A DNA stretch of 64,000 nucleotides from NCBI GenBank assembly GCA_945952065.1, contig CAMFGY010000009.1:62001-126000 (forward strand), read 5' to 3'. This document shows positions 1-7,950 of this stretch, one piece after another. Below the pieces are notes generated by a model that saw only the letters and a program-made list of their open reading frames with translations, was not told the DNA's origin and did no database searches. Every line of letters begins with the position of its first letter. The stretch's first letter is position 1. This DNA comes from an uncultured Burkholderiales bacterium. Lineage in GTDB: Bacteria > Pseudomonadota > Gammaproteobacteria > Burkholderiales > Burkholderiaceae_C. A program made the position numbers and the translations under genes.

Positions 1-1065
1 CGGGTGGACGGCGTGATGCTGGAGGTGAAAAACCTGGAGGGCACTTTGGCGGCAGAGCAGTTGGTGTCGCGCCTGAAGGTGATGGCCGAGCTGGACATTG
101 GCGAGCGCCGCCTGCCGCAAGACGGCCGCTTCAAGCTGCGCATGCAGGGGCGCGAGATCGACTTTCGCTTGTCCATCATGCCCAGCGTGTTCGGGGAAGA
201 CGCGGTGGTGCGGGTGCTGGACCGCGCGCAGATCCAGGCCCAGGGCACGCTCACGCTGGACGCGCTGGGCTTTGAGCCCGAGGCGCGCGCCGCCATCCGC
301 GCGCTGGCGCGCCAACCGCACGGCATGCTCTTGGTCACCGGCCCCACCGGCAGCGGCAAGACCACCACGCTGTATGCCGCCATCTCCGAGGTCAACACCG
401 GGCAAGACAAGATCATCACCATCGAAGACCCAGTGGAGTACCAGCTGCCCGGCGTGGTGCAGATCCCGGTGAATGAAAAAAAGGGCTTGAGCTTTGCGCG
501 CGGCCTGCGCTCGGTTTTGCGCCACGACCCCGACCGCGTGATGGTGGGCGAGATCCGTGACGCCGAAACCGCGCAGATCGCGGTGCAGGCGGCGCTGACC
601 GGCCACTTGGTCTTCTCCACCGTGCATGCCAACAATGCTTTTGACGTGGTGGGCCGCTTCATGCACATGGGGCTGGACCTCTACAACGTGGTGGCGGCGC
701 TCAATGGCGTGTTGGCCCAGCGCCTGATGCGCATCAATTGCGCGCATTGCCGCCAGCCGGTGAGCCCCAGCGATGCGGACTTGGCTGCGCTGGGCCTGAA
801 CCGCCAGCCGGGCGATCAATACATGCAGGGCATGGGCTGCAGCCACTGCCGCGGCACCGGCTACAAGGGCCGCCGCGCGGTCTCGGAGCTGCTCTGCTTG
901 GATGATGAGTTACGCGACTTGATCGCGGCCCGCGCCGCCATGAGCCGCATCAAAGAGGCCGCGCGTGAGCGGGGCATGCGCACGCTGCGCGAGGCCGCGG
1001 TGGCCCTGGTGCGGCGCGGCGAATCCACCTTGGAGGAACTCGATCGTGTCACGCTTGCCGACTGA
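1..1065 (+). CDS. Type II secretion/type IV pilus assembly ATPase, GspE/PilB family (5' end outside window)
   Basis: Hexameric cytoplasmic ATPase that powers pseudopilus or pilus assembly. The reading frame is open from the first base, so the N-terminal part lies to the left of the window. Visible are the Walker A motif GPTGSGKTTT, the Asp box around ITIEDPVEYQLPG, the Walker B region LRHDPDRVMVGEIRD and the His box TGHLVFSTVHANNA. A zinc-binding tetracysteine domain follows (CAHC and, about 40 residues later, CSHC), as is usual in GspE, PilB and MshE. It is the first visible gene of a tightly packed operon reaching 7787; its stop overlaps the next start. Family assignment is firm. Whether it is best named gspE or mshE cannot be decided here, because the membrane partner GspF/MshG is not in the window. 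Confidence 0.95.
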   Translation, partial: RVDGVMLEVKNLEGTLAAEQLVSRLKVMAELDIGERRLPQDGRFKLRMQGREIDFRLSIMPSVFGEDAVVRVLDRAQIQAQGTLTLDALGFEPEARAAIRALARQPHGMLLVTGPTGSGKTTTLYAAISEVNTGQDKIITIEDPVEYQLPGVVQIPVNEKKGLSFARGLRSVLRHDPDRVMVGEIRDAETAQIAVQAALTGHLVFSTVHANNAFDVVGRFMHMGLDLYNVVAALNGVLAQRLMRINCAHCRQPVSPSDADLAALGLNRQPGDQYMQGMGCSHCRGTGYKGRRAVSELLCLDDELRDLIAARAAMSRIKEAARERGMRTLREAAVALVRRGESTLEELDRVTLAD

Positions 1066-1909
1066 TGCTTTGAGGGGTTCACAAGCACCGACTCGCCCGG
1101 GTTTTTGGGCTCGCTGTGTGCAGCGCTTTCATGCCTGGCAACGATCGCGCGCTTTGCCGGTGGCCTCGCTCTACTGGGGCGAGGCGGGGCTGTGGAGCTT
1201 TGAGCCCGCAGCGTTGGATTCAAGCGCCGGCCCAGGCAGCCGCCAAGGCCAAAGCTGGCCCGATTTTGAAAGCTGGTGCGCCGCCCATCCGGGCCAGCAA
1301 CTGCGCATCTGGGTCGGGGGCGCTTGGGTGCACAACGTCAGCGTGCCCGCCGATATGCCGCTGGCCGATGCCCAGGCGGTGAAGGCTTATGCCCGTTTGC
1401 AATTCGTGCATTACTTCGGCGCGGCCGCGCAAGACTGGCCGCTGGCCCTGTGGCAGCCGGGCCGTGGCCCCGCCGCCGGCCAGCGCCATGCGGTGGCCTT
1501 GCAGGAGCAGGGCGGCCTGAGTCTGGCCGCGCTCAGCCAAACGGCGCAGCGCCACGGGGTGCGCATCTTGTCGCTGCGCCCGGCCTGGAGCCATGCCTTG
1601 GCGATTGCGGCCACGCTGGACCAAGCCTGGGCGCGCGCCGAGAGCTCGGGGCTGGCCTTGCTAGAAGGGCGCATGCTCAGCTGGTTGCGCTTGTCGCAGG
1701 GGCAGCTGGTGGAGGTGCAGCAGCGCTATCTGGACCAAGCCGACAGCCAAGAGCTGCAAGCCTTGATGCAGGGCCTGCAGCCCGCCAGCGGCAGCAGCCA
1801 TGCGCCCAAGCTGATGGGCTGGGGCCCGCAAGGCAGCCGCCTGAATGAAGAGGGCCTGCATGACAGCCCGCAAGCCGCGCATTGGTTGGCCTCGGAGGCA
1901 CTGGCCTGA
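1046..1909 (+). CDS. PilM/MshI/GspL-like cytoplasmic platform protein (by position)
   Basis: About 287 residues, soluble, without signal peptide or obvious membrane segment. The frame is open further upstream, but GTG at 1046 is preceded by GGAGG at 1032-1036 with good spacing, and it gives a 20-base overlap with the ATPase gene, typical of translational coupling. I see no strong family motif; the identity rests on its place between the ATPase and a PilN-like protein, where PilM/MshI or the cytoplasmic part of GspL normally lies. Those proteins have an actin-like fold and link the ATPase to the inner-membrane platform. The clear actin-like phosphate-binding motif is not visible, so it may be a degenerate relative. 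Structure prediction would settle this. Confidence 0.6.
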   Translation: MSRLPTDALRGSQAPTRPGFWARCVQRFHAWQRSRALPVASLYWGEAGLWSFEPAALDSSAGPGSRQGQSWPDFESWCAAHPGQQLRIWVGGAWVHNVSVPADMPLADAQAVKAYARLQFVHYFGAAAQDWPLALWQPGRGPAAGQRHAVALQEQGGLSLAALSQTAQRHGVRILSLRPAWSHALAIAATLDQAWARAESSGLALLEGRMLSWLRLSQGQLVEVQQRYLDQADSQELQALMQGLQPASGSSHAPKLMGWGPQGSRLNEEGLHDSPQAAHWLASEALA

Positions 1910-2562
1910 TGCGTCTGAGCGTTTTGAACCCTCCCGCGCTGCGCAGTGAGCCGGCCAGCCGCAGCAGTGCCGCCGCCCGCTGGCCCCAGCCTGATTTCAT
2001 GCCGGCGCCCCAGCGCGTGGGGTGGGGCATGTGGGTCTATCTGGGCTTGGCGCTGCTGAGCCTGGGCTTGCTTGTGGCGCAGCAGCTGCAGCTGCGCGCG
2101 CAGGCCCGCGAGCTGGACGCGCAATGGCTGCTTTTGGATCAGCTCAGCGCAGGGGCTGCCGGCGGCCCGAGCAAATCTGCAGCGGCAACGCCCGGGCCCG
2201 AGATGCAAGCCCGCGCCTGGGCCCTGGCGGATGAGTTGCGCCCGCCCATGGGCAAAGACTGGGGCAGCCGCTGGCAAGCGGTGGAACAAGCCCTGCCGCC
2301 GGGTTTGCAACTGCAGGCCATGGACATGCAAGGGCCCTTGCTGCGCTTGGAAGGATCGGCGCAAGACGCCGAGCGGGTGATGCAGCTGGTGGACCGCTTG
2401 GCGCTGCAAGCGCGCAGCCTGCCCGGCAGCGAGGTGGTCTTGACCCGACTGCAAAAGCCCGAAGGGCCCAACGACGCCGCGGCGAATGAGCTGCGCTTTG
2501 AAGTGGTGCGGCGCCAGGGCTCGGGGGCGCAGCCCGCTGCTGTTTTGAAAGGTCGGGGATGA
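1909..2562 (+). CDS. PilN/MshI-like inner-membrane platform protein
   Basis: A 217-residue protein with a short cytoplasmic N terminus, one membrane segment (about residues 34-55, rich in Leu/Gly/Val) and a periplasmic domain beginning with a short helical stretch. This is the topology of PilN and the membrane part of GspL. ATG 1909 shares its A with the preceding TGA and has GGAGG at 1894-1898; an upstream TTG in frame is less likely. The gene overlaps the next by four bases. The role, a platform component joining cytoplasmic ATPase to periplasmic partners, is inferred from topology and gene order and not from a sequence signature. Confidence 0.65.
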   Translation: MRLSVLNPPALRSEPASRSSAAARWPQPDFMPAPQRVGWGMWVYLGLALLSLGLLVAQQLQLRAQARELDAQWLLLDQLSAGAAGGPSKSAAATPGPEMQARAWALADELRPPMGKDWGSRWQAVEQALPPGLQLQAMDMQGPLLRLEGSAQDAERVMQLVDRLALQARSLPGSEVVLTRLQKPEGPNDAAANELRFEVVRRQGSGAQPAAVLKGRG

Positions 2563-3275
2563 GCGCGAGTCTGAATCTGCGCTCGGCAGGTCGCCGGGCT
2601 GGCGCGGACTGGGCGTCTTTTCAAGGTCTGCCGCGCCAGGTATTGCTGCCCTTGTTGCTGCCGGTCTGGCGGCGCCTGCCGCAGCCCGCGCAACAAGGCT
2701 TGGCCCAGCTCTGGGCCCGGCTCGGCGTGCCGGGCGTGCTGGCCACGGTTTTGAGCTTGCTGGCCTTGCTGCTCTTGTTGTGGGTCTTGCCCGCGCAAGA
2801 GCAGGCCTTGCAGCAGCAAAGAGAAGCCTTGCGCGAGCGCCGCCTGGCGCTGCAGCAGCAGGCGCAGCGCCAGCAGGGGCAAGACCCGCGCCAGTTTTTG
2901 CAAAGCTTGCCGCCCGACAGCGCGCGCCAAGCCCGCATCGCGGCGCTCTTGGCTCTGGCCAGCGAAGCCGGTCTGCCCTGGCCGCGCAGCGAGTTCCGCT
3001 ACCAAGCCGAGCCCGCGCTGGGCCTGGCGCAATACCGCATCGCCATGACGGCGCAGGGCAATTACGAGCAGTTGCGGCGTTATGTGCAAGAGGCTTTGCA
3101 GCGCGACCCGGCGCTGAGCCTGGAGTCCATCAAGGTGCGCCGCCTGCGCCCGACTGAGCCCTTGCTGAATGCCGAGTTCAGCTGGGTGCTGTACATGCAG
3201 ATGCCGCAGGCTTTGCCGCTCAAGGCGGCGCAGGGCGCGCAAGTGGAACCCAGCGCCTCGGGGGTGCGGCCATGA
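2559..3275 (+). CDS. PilO/GspM-like inner-membrane platform protein
   Basis: A 238-residue bitopic membrane protein. Residues 59-77 form a hydrophobic membrane segment rich in Leu, followed by a Gln/Arg-rich coiled coil (about 78-108) and then a small alpha/beta domain with the pattern expected for the ferredoxin-like periplasmic domain of PilO and GspM. The ATG overlaps the end of the preceding gene (ATGA), and its own stop overlaps the next start in the same way, so the four platform genes are translationally coupled. PilO-type proteins pair with PilN and reach towards the secretin. Family confidence is moderate since these proteins diverge strongly. Confidence 0.7.
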   Translation: MSASLNLRSAGRRAGADWASFQGLPRQVLLPLLLPVWRRLPQPAQQGLAQLWARLGVPGVLATVLSLLALLLLLWVLPAQEQALQQQREALRERRLALQQQAQRQQGQDPRQFLQSLPPDSARQARIAALLALASEAGLPWPRSEFRYQAEPALGLAQYRIAMTAQGNYEQLRRYVQEALQRDPALSLESIKVRRLRPTEPLLNAEFSWVLYMQMPQALPLKAAQGAQVEPSASGVRP

Positions 3276-3907
3276 GTGCGCCCCTGTATTCGTCGATGTC
3301 CACGCCAGGCGCTGCCGCCGCGCCCTCCGCTCGGCGTCGCTGGGTCTTGATGCTGGGCTTGGGGCTGACCTTGGCTGCCACGGCTTGGGTGGCCAGCCAT
3401 GAAGAGCCCAATGTCGAAGTCGCCTTGCCTGCTGCAGCGGCAGGCCCGGCCGCTCGTCCCTTGCCGCCCGCAGTGAGCGCCGACACCTCGGCCGCATCAA
3501 GCGCATCAAGCCCCTCGGTTCGTTTGGGCCGCTGGCCTGCGGCCTTGCAACCGCCGGCGGCCCAGGGTTGGCCCGATGCCGAGGCGCAGGTCTTGCAAAG
3601 CTGGGGCCTCAGCGCGGCCCAGCCAGCGCCGCCGCCCGCGCTCGCCGCCAAGCGTTCGCCCCCACCGCCGCCGGAGCCCGATGCCAATGCCGAGCCGCCA
3701 GCCGCGCCGCCCTTGGGCTATCAGTGGGTGGGGCGCATGGACGAGGCGCAGCGGCCCCGACTTGTTTTGAGCAACAACTTGCGCACCGTGGTGCTGGCCG
3801 TGGGCGAGACGCTGGACCAGCAATGGCGGCTGGACGCCATCGGCCCCAATGGCGCGCAGTTCACCTGGCTGCCCGGCGGGCAAAAGCTGAGTCTGGCTTA
3901 CCCCTGA
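3272..3907 (+). CDS. PilP/GspC/MshK-like secretin-connecting protein
   Basis: A 211-residue protein with an N-terminal membrane anchor (about residues 26-44), a long Ala/Pro-rich linker (about 45-140) and a small C-terminal beta domain starting near GYQWVGRMDEA. That architecture of anchor, flexible linker and homology-region beta domain is typical of GspC and PilP, which bind the N-terminal domain of the secretin. The next gene but for a 66-base gap is the secretin, which supports the call. Many proline-rich linker residues are low-complexity and carry no further information. Confidence 0.65.
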   Translation: MSAPLYSSMSTPGAAAAPSARRRWVLMLGLGLTLAATAWVASHEEPNVEVALPAAAAGPAARPLPPAVSADTSAASSASSPSVRLGRWPAALQPPAAQGWPDAEAQVLQSWGLSAAQPAPPPALAAKRSPPPPPEPDANAEPPAAPPLGYQWVGRMDEAQRPRLVLSNNLRTVVLAVGETLDQQWRLDAIGPNGAQFTWLPGGQKLSLAYP

Positions 3908-3973
3908 GGGGGCGCAGCTGCTTTGCCGTCCTGCATTCAACTTATCTCTTGATTTGTCCTGCACCTCCTCACC

Positions 3974-6250
3974 ATGATTCTTGCCCCCACTCCTCGGCCC
4001 CCAGCGCCATCGTCCCGGCGAGCGACTGCCTTGGCGCTGGCCTTGGCGAGCGCCTGTTTGTTGATGGCTTGCGCCAACCCGGCGCTGCGTGAATCGGAGG
4101 CCTTGCTGCAACGCGGCGAGCAAGAGGCGGCCTGGCGCTTGCTGCGCGACGCATCGGCGGTCCATCCACAAGACCAGGCCTTGCGCATGGCCTATGCCCG
4201 GCAAAGCGAGCGCAGCCTGCTGGCCCTGGCCAATCAGGCCGAAACTGCGCGGGCCGTGGGTCAACTGGACCTTGCCGAGGCGGTGCTTAAAAAGATGGAG
4301 ATGGTGGACCCCAATGCTGCGCGCAGCAAAGGCTTGCGCCAGGCGCTGCAGCGCGCCCGCCAGCATGAAGCCCAGGTGCGCAAGGCCGCGCAGTTGATGC
4401 AGGCCGGCCAGCTGGACGCCGCGCGCGCGGCGGTGCAGCAGGTCTTGGCGGAAGACCCGGGCCAGTCCGGCGCTTTGGCCTTGAACCAGCAGCTGCGCCA
4501 GAAGTTTGCGCCCGCGCCGGTGGTCAGCGGCTTGTCGGCGGCCTTTCAAAAGTCCATCAGCCTGGAGTTCCGCGAAGCGCCCTTGCGCACCGTGTTTGAG
4601 GCCATGGGGCGGGGCGGCGGCGTCAATTTTGTGTTCGACAAAGACGTGCGCGGCGACGCCAAGGTCACCATCTACCTGAAGGAGGTGAGCCTGGACGAAG
4701 CGATGCGGGTGATCCTGTCCACCCAGCAGCTGGAGCGCAAGTTGCTGAATGACAAGTCGGTGCTGATCTACCCCAACACCCAGGCCAAACAGCGCGAGCA
4801 TCAAGAGCTGGTGACGCGCAGCTTTTATCTCAATAACGCCGACGTCAAGCAGGCTCAGGCGCTGGTGCGCATGATGGCCAAGACGCGCGACATCTTCATC
4901 GACGAGCGCTTGAATCTGCTGGTGGCCCGCGACACGCCCGAGGTCATCGCCATGATCGAACAATTGATCAGCGGCCTGGACCTGCCCGAGCCCGAGGTGA
5001 TGCTGGATGTGGAGGTCTTGGAAGTGGAGACCAGCCGCGACGACCAGTTCGGCCTGAATTGGCCCTCCGAAGTGACTTACGGCCTGCCCGGCACCGCCAG
5101 CGTGGTGGAGCTGGGGCAGCGCAATGCCTTCCGCAGCATGGTGGCCAACCCGGTGCTGACCGCCAAGCTCAAGGGCGGCACCGGCGCCAGCAATGTCTTG
5201 GCCAACCCCAAGCTGCGCGCCCGCAACAAAGAAAAAGCCAAGATCCAGATCGGCGACAAAGTGCCGGTGTTCACCAGCACGTCCACCGCCAATGTGGGCG
5301 TGTCCACCGCCGTGACTTACATCGATGTGGGCCTGTCTTTGGAAGTGGAGCCCAGCATCCAGCTCGACAACGAGGTGGTGATGAAGGTCAATTTAGAGGT
5401 CAGCAGCTTGGGCCTGAAAGAAAGCTCGGGGGGCTCTCAGCCAACCAGCGCCTACCGCATTGGCAGCCGCAAGGCCAGCACCTCGCTGCGCCTGCGCGAC
5501 GGCGAAACCCAGGTGCTGGCCGGCCTGATCAGCGACGAAGACCGCAAGAGCATCAACGGCCTGCCTTATTTGTCCGAGGCGCCGATGCTGGGTCGCTTGT
5601 TCGGCGTGCAGGGTGACAACCGCAAAAAGTCCGAAATCGTCTTGCTGATCACGCCCCGGGTCCTGCGCAATCTGAACCTGCCCGATGCCAGCCGCACGGT
5701 GCTGCCTTCGGGCTTTGACGGCAACCCCGGCGCCGAAGGGACCCGCTTGCGTGCCAGCGGCGCGGTGGCCTTGCCGATGACGGGCGGCGGTGGCTTGGGG
5801 GCGGGTGGGGTGGTGGTAGCTGCGCCGCAGCTGCAAGCTCAAGCTCAGCCGCAAGCGCCAGTGGTGGCCCCTCCGCCCTTGAGCGCCGAGCCCGCAGCTG
5901 CGGCGCCAGCCCAAGGCGAAATCGAAATCAGAACCAGCGAAGAAGCGGATGTGGGCGAAACCTTGTCGGTGACGCTGTACAACAAATCGCCATACAAGGT
6001 CGAAGGCGAGGCGCGCTTTGATGTGGCCTTGTTCATGTCGGCCGAAGCCAACAACGCCGGCGGCAATGGGGTCTTGGCATTTGAGTTGCCACCCCATGGT
6101 CACCGGGTCATGGTCTTGCGGGCTCGGCCGGGTTCGGCGGGCAACAGCTCCAGCATTGAGCTGAGCAATTTGCGCGCTGCAGGCCCCAAGGGCGAAGTCC
6201 TCGGCGTGCAGGTCTCAGGGGACCCCAATGTCGCCGTCGTTGCGCGCTGA
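3974..6250 (+). CDS. Outer-membrane secretin, GspD/PilQ/MshL family, probable lipoprotein
   Basis: A 758-residue secretin forming the outer-membrane gate of the pilus/T2SS-like machine. The N terminus has a hydrophobic signal ending in LLMAC (Cys33), a plausible lipobox. Residues ~37-170 are Ala/Gln-rich helical repeats resembling TPR. The secretin short domain (SLEFREAPLRTVFEAM) and N-type domains follow, then the C-terminal pore domain with the conserved VPVFTSTS and LIxPRVLRNL regions. After the pore there is a Gly/Ala/Pro linker and an extra beta domain (about 640-758), probably cohesin-like or a pilotin-type interaction domain. No clear ribosome-binding site precedes ATG 3974. The 3' end overlaps the next pseudopilin gene by 23 bases. 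The secretin call is firm; the identity of the C-terminal domain is inference. Confidence 0.93.
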   Translation: MILAPTPRPPAPSSRRATALALALASACLLMACANPALRESEALLQRGEQEAAWRLLRDASAVHPQDQALRMAYARQSERSLLALANQAETARAVGQLDLAEAVLKKMEMVDPNAARSKGLRQALQRARQHEAQVRKAAQLMQAGQLDAARAAVQQVLAEDPGQSGALALNQQLRQKFAPAPVVSGLSAAFQKSISLEFREAPLRTVFEAMGRGGGVNFVFDKDVRGDAKVTIYLKEVSLDEAMRVILSTQQLERKLLNDKSVLIYPNTQAKQREHQELVTRSFYLNNADVKQAQALVRMMAKTRDIFIDERLNLLVARDTPEVIAMIEQLISGLDLPEPEVMLDVEVLEVETSRDDQFGLNWPSEVTYGLPGTASVVELGQRNAFRSMVANPVLTAKLKGGTGASNVLANPKLRARNKEKAKIQIGDKVPVFTSTSTANVGVSTAVTYIDVGLSLEVEPSIQLDNEVVMKVNLEVSSLGLKESSGGSQPTSAYRIGSRKASTSLRLRDGETQVLAGLISDEDRKSINGLPYLSEAPMLGRLFGVQGDNRKKSEIVLLITPRVLRNLNLPDASRTVLPSGFDGNPGAEGTRLRASGAVALPMTGGGGLGAGGVVVAAPQLQAQAQPQAPVVAPPPLSAEPAAAAPAQGEIEIRTSEEADVGETLSVTLYNKSPYKVEGEARFDVALFMSAEANNAGGNGVLAFELPPHGHRVMVLRARPGSAGNSSSIELSNLRAAGPKGEVLGVQVSGDPNVAVVAR

Positions 6251-6731
6251 AAGGGCGGGGCGCAAGCCGCAGCGCGGCTTCACCCTGGTCGAGATGCTGG
6301 CGGTGGTCACCATCGTGGGCATCTTGGCGGCGGCGGCGCAGCCGCTCAGCGTCTGGGTGCACAAGCGCCAGCAGGAGAACGAGCTGCGCCAAAACCTGCG
6401 CAGTATTCGCCAAGCCCTGGATGCCTACAAGCAAGCCGGCCAGGAGGGCCGCATTGCCGTGGCTGCTGATGCCAGCGGCTATCCGCCCAGCTTGAGCAGC
6501 CTGGTGGAAGGCGTGCCCGATTTGAAGGACCCGAAAGGCCGCAAGATTTATTTTTTGCGCCGCTTGCCGCGCGATCCCTTCGCGGACAACAGCCTGCCCG
6601 CCGCCCGCAGCTGGGGCCTGCGCAGCTATGAGAGCCCCGCCGACTCGCCCCAGCCCGGTCGTGATGTGTTCGATGTGTACTCGCGCGCCCCCGGCCTGGG
6701 CCTGGATGGCACGCCGTACCGCGAGTGGTGA
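6228..6731 (+). CDS. Pseudopilin, GspG-like, prepilin-type cleavage site
   Basis: A 167-residue pseudopilin. The N terminus is basic and short and ends in the prepilin peptidase site RG|FTLVE with Gly17 at -1, Phe18 at +1 and Glu22 at +5, followed by a hydrophobic helix (MLAVVTIVGILAAAAQPL). The C-terminal half has a GspG-like pattern ending in FDVYSRAPGLGLDGTPYREW, consistent with the calcium-loop end seen in major pseudopilins. The start overlaps the secretin gene, so translation is probably coupled. It and the next gene have the same type of C-terminal ending and are likely paralogues. Which is the major pseudopilin cannot be told from sequence alone. Confidence 0.9.
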   Translation: MSPSLRAERAGRKPQRGFTLVEMLAVVTIVGILAAAAQPLSVWVHKRQQENELRQNLRSIRQALDAYKQAGQEGRIAVAADASGYPPSLSSLVEGVPDLKDPKGRKIYFLRRLPRDPFADNSLPAARSWGLRSYESPADSPQPGRDVFDVYSRAPGLGLDGTPYREW

Positions 6732-6757
6732 GCAGCAGCAAAGCAAAGGGGCGCACG

Positions 6758-7159
6758 ATGCAGACCAGGCCAAGTGTGAGTCAGCGCAGCAGGGGCTTCA
6801 CCTTGATCGAGTTGATCGTGGTGATGGCCATCGTGGCGCTTCTGGCCGGCATCGTGGCGCCGCGCTACTTTGCCAAGGTGGAAGCCGCGCGCAGCCATGC
6901 CCTGCGCAGCTCGCTGAATGTGATGCGCAGCGCCATCGACCAATTTGCCGCTGACAAAGCGCGTTATCCCGATTCATTGCAAGAGCTGGTCGATGCCCGC
7001 TATTTGCGCCAGGTGCCCGAAGACCCGCTGAGCGGCAGCCGCAGCAGCTGGCGTTTGCTCAGCCCGCCGGCGGAGCTGGAGATGCCCGGGCAGGTCTTTG
7101 ATGTAAAAAGCGGCGCCCCCGGTCGCGCGCCCGATGGCAGCTTGTATGCGGACTGGTAG
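6758..7159 (+). CDS. Pseudopilin, GspG-like, second copy
   Basis: About 133 residues when started at ATG 6758, which has a purine-rich AAAGGGG sequence at 6744-6750; an in-frame GTG at 6725 overlaps the previous stop and would add 11 residues. The leader ends in RSRG|FTLIELIVVMAIVALLAG, with Glu at +5 and a standard pseudopilin helix. The C terminus (VFDVKSGAPGRAPDGSLYADW) matches the ending of the preceding pseudopilin, so the two are tandem paralogues of the GspG type. It is the shortest and most canonical of the three and is my best guess for the major subunit, but this is inference. Confidence 0.9.
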   Translation: MQTRPSVSQRSRGFTLIELIVVMAIVALLAGIVAPRYFAKVEAARSHALRSSLNVMRSAIDQFAADKARYPDSLQELVDARYLRQVPEDPLSGSRSSWRLLSPPAELEMPGQVFDVKSGAPGRAPDGSLYADW

Positions 7160-7787
7160 ACCCAAGCCGGGCCGCAGCCGCGGCTTCACCTATCTGTGGC
7201 TGCTGTTTGTGATGGCCCTGGGCGGGGTGGCGCTGGCCGCTCTGGGGCAGCGGCAGCAGAGCCTGCAGCAGCGTGAGCGCGAGGCCGAGCTGCGCTTTCG
7301 TGGCGAGGCCATTGCGAAGGCCTTGGCCAGCTATGCGCGCGCCACGCCTCCCGGGGCCAACCCCTTGCCGCAGCGCTTGGAAGATTTGTTGGAAGACCGC
7401 CGCAGCGGCAGCACTCGGCGCCATTTGCGCCGGCTTTATGCCGACCCCTTCACCGGGCGGGCAGACTGGGCACTTCAAATCGGCCAAATCTCGCCGGCGG
7501 GGCCAGCGCCGGGCGCTGAAAGGGAGGGGGCTGGCTTGAGCCAGGGCCCGATCTCCAGCACCTTGCAGCCGCAGGCGCAAGGGCAGGCTTTGAGGAGCGG
7601 CATCGTCGCGGTGCGCAGCCGGGCACGGCAGTTGTTGATGTCCAGCGGCTTGGCTGTGGCCAGCGTGCCCGCCAGCGCGCCCAAGCCCAGGGTCTCGGAC
7701 CTGGTTTTTGCCCCCAGCATGACGCCCGGCGCCCCGCCTGCAGCCGATGCCCATCACGGCGCGGAGGCCTCCGCGCCTGAGCCCTGA
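7134..7787 (+). CDS. Atypical minor pseudopilin lacking Glu at +5
   Basis: A 217-residue protein with a basic leader and a cleavage site RSRG|FTYLWLLFVMALGGVALA. The residue at +5 is Trp instead of the conserved Glu. Loss of this Glu is characteristic of the tip pseudopilin GspK, which caps the pseudopilus in type II secretion. The soluble domain carries PFTGRADW, a motif also common in prepilin-like proteins of MSHA-type clusters, and a long Ala/Pro-rich C terminus with no recognised fold. ATG 7134 overlaps the preceding gene by 26 bases; ATG 7146 is an alternative. Last gene of the assembly operon; a hairpin and T-run follow at 7814-7852. The tip role is inference. Confidence 0.8.
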   Translation: MAACMRTGRPKPGRSRGFTYLWLLFVMALGGVALAALGQRQQSLQQREREAELRFRGEAIAKALASYARATPPGANPLPQRLEDLLEDRRSGSTRRHLRRLYADPFTGRADWALQIGQISPAGPAPGAEREGAGLSQGPISSTLQPQAQGQALRSGIVAVRSRARQLLMSSGLAVASVPASAPKPRVSDLVFAPSMTPGAPPAADAHHGAEASAPEP

Positions 7788-7813
7788 GTCCCTGTTGCTC
7801 GCATTGCCATCCA

Positions 7814-7852
7814 GGCATGGGCTGAACGGCTCATGCCGAGATGACGTTTTTT
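7814..7852 (+). terminator. Candidate terminator after the pilus/T2SS-like operon
   Basis: Inverted repeat with arms 7814-7822 and 7829-7837 (nine pairs including one G-U, six-base loop), 26 bases after the last pseudopilin stop. A run of six T lies at 7847-7852, nine bases after the stem, further than in a classical intrinsic terminator. It sits between the operon and the LuxR-type regulator gene. Confidence 0.5.
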
Positions 7853-7950
7853 GCACAGAGCTTCAACAGGCAGTCATATGCGCTCTCTACAGTCCACGCG
7901 CCGGGTCTCCCTGCTTGTTGTTCTTTCTTTCCTTTTGAGTCGTCGCGCCC

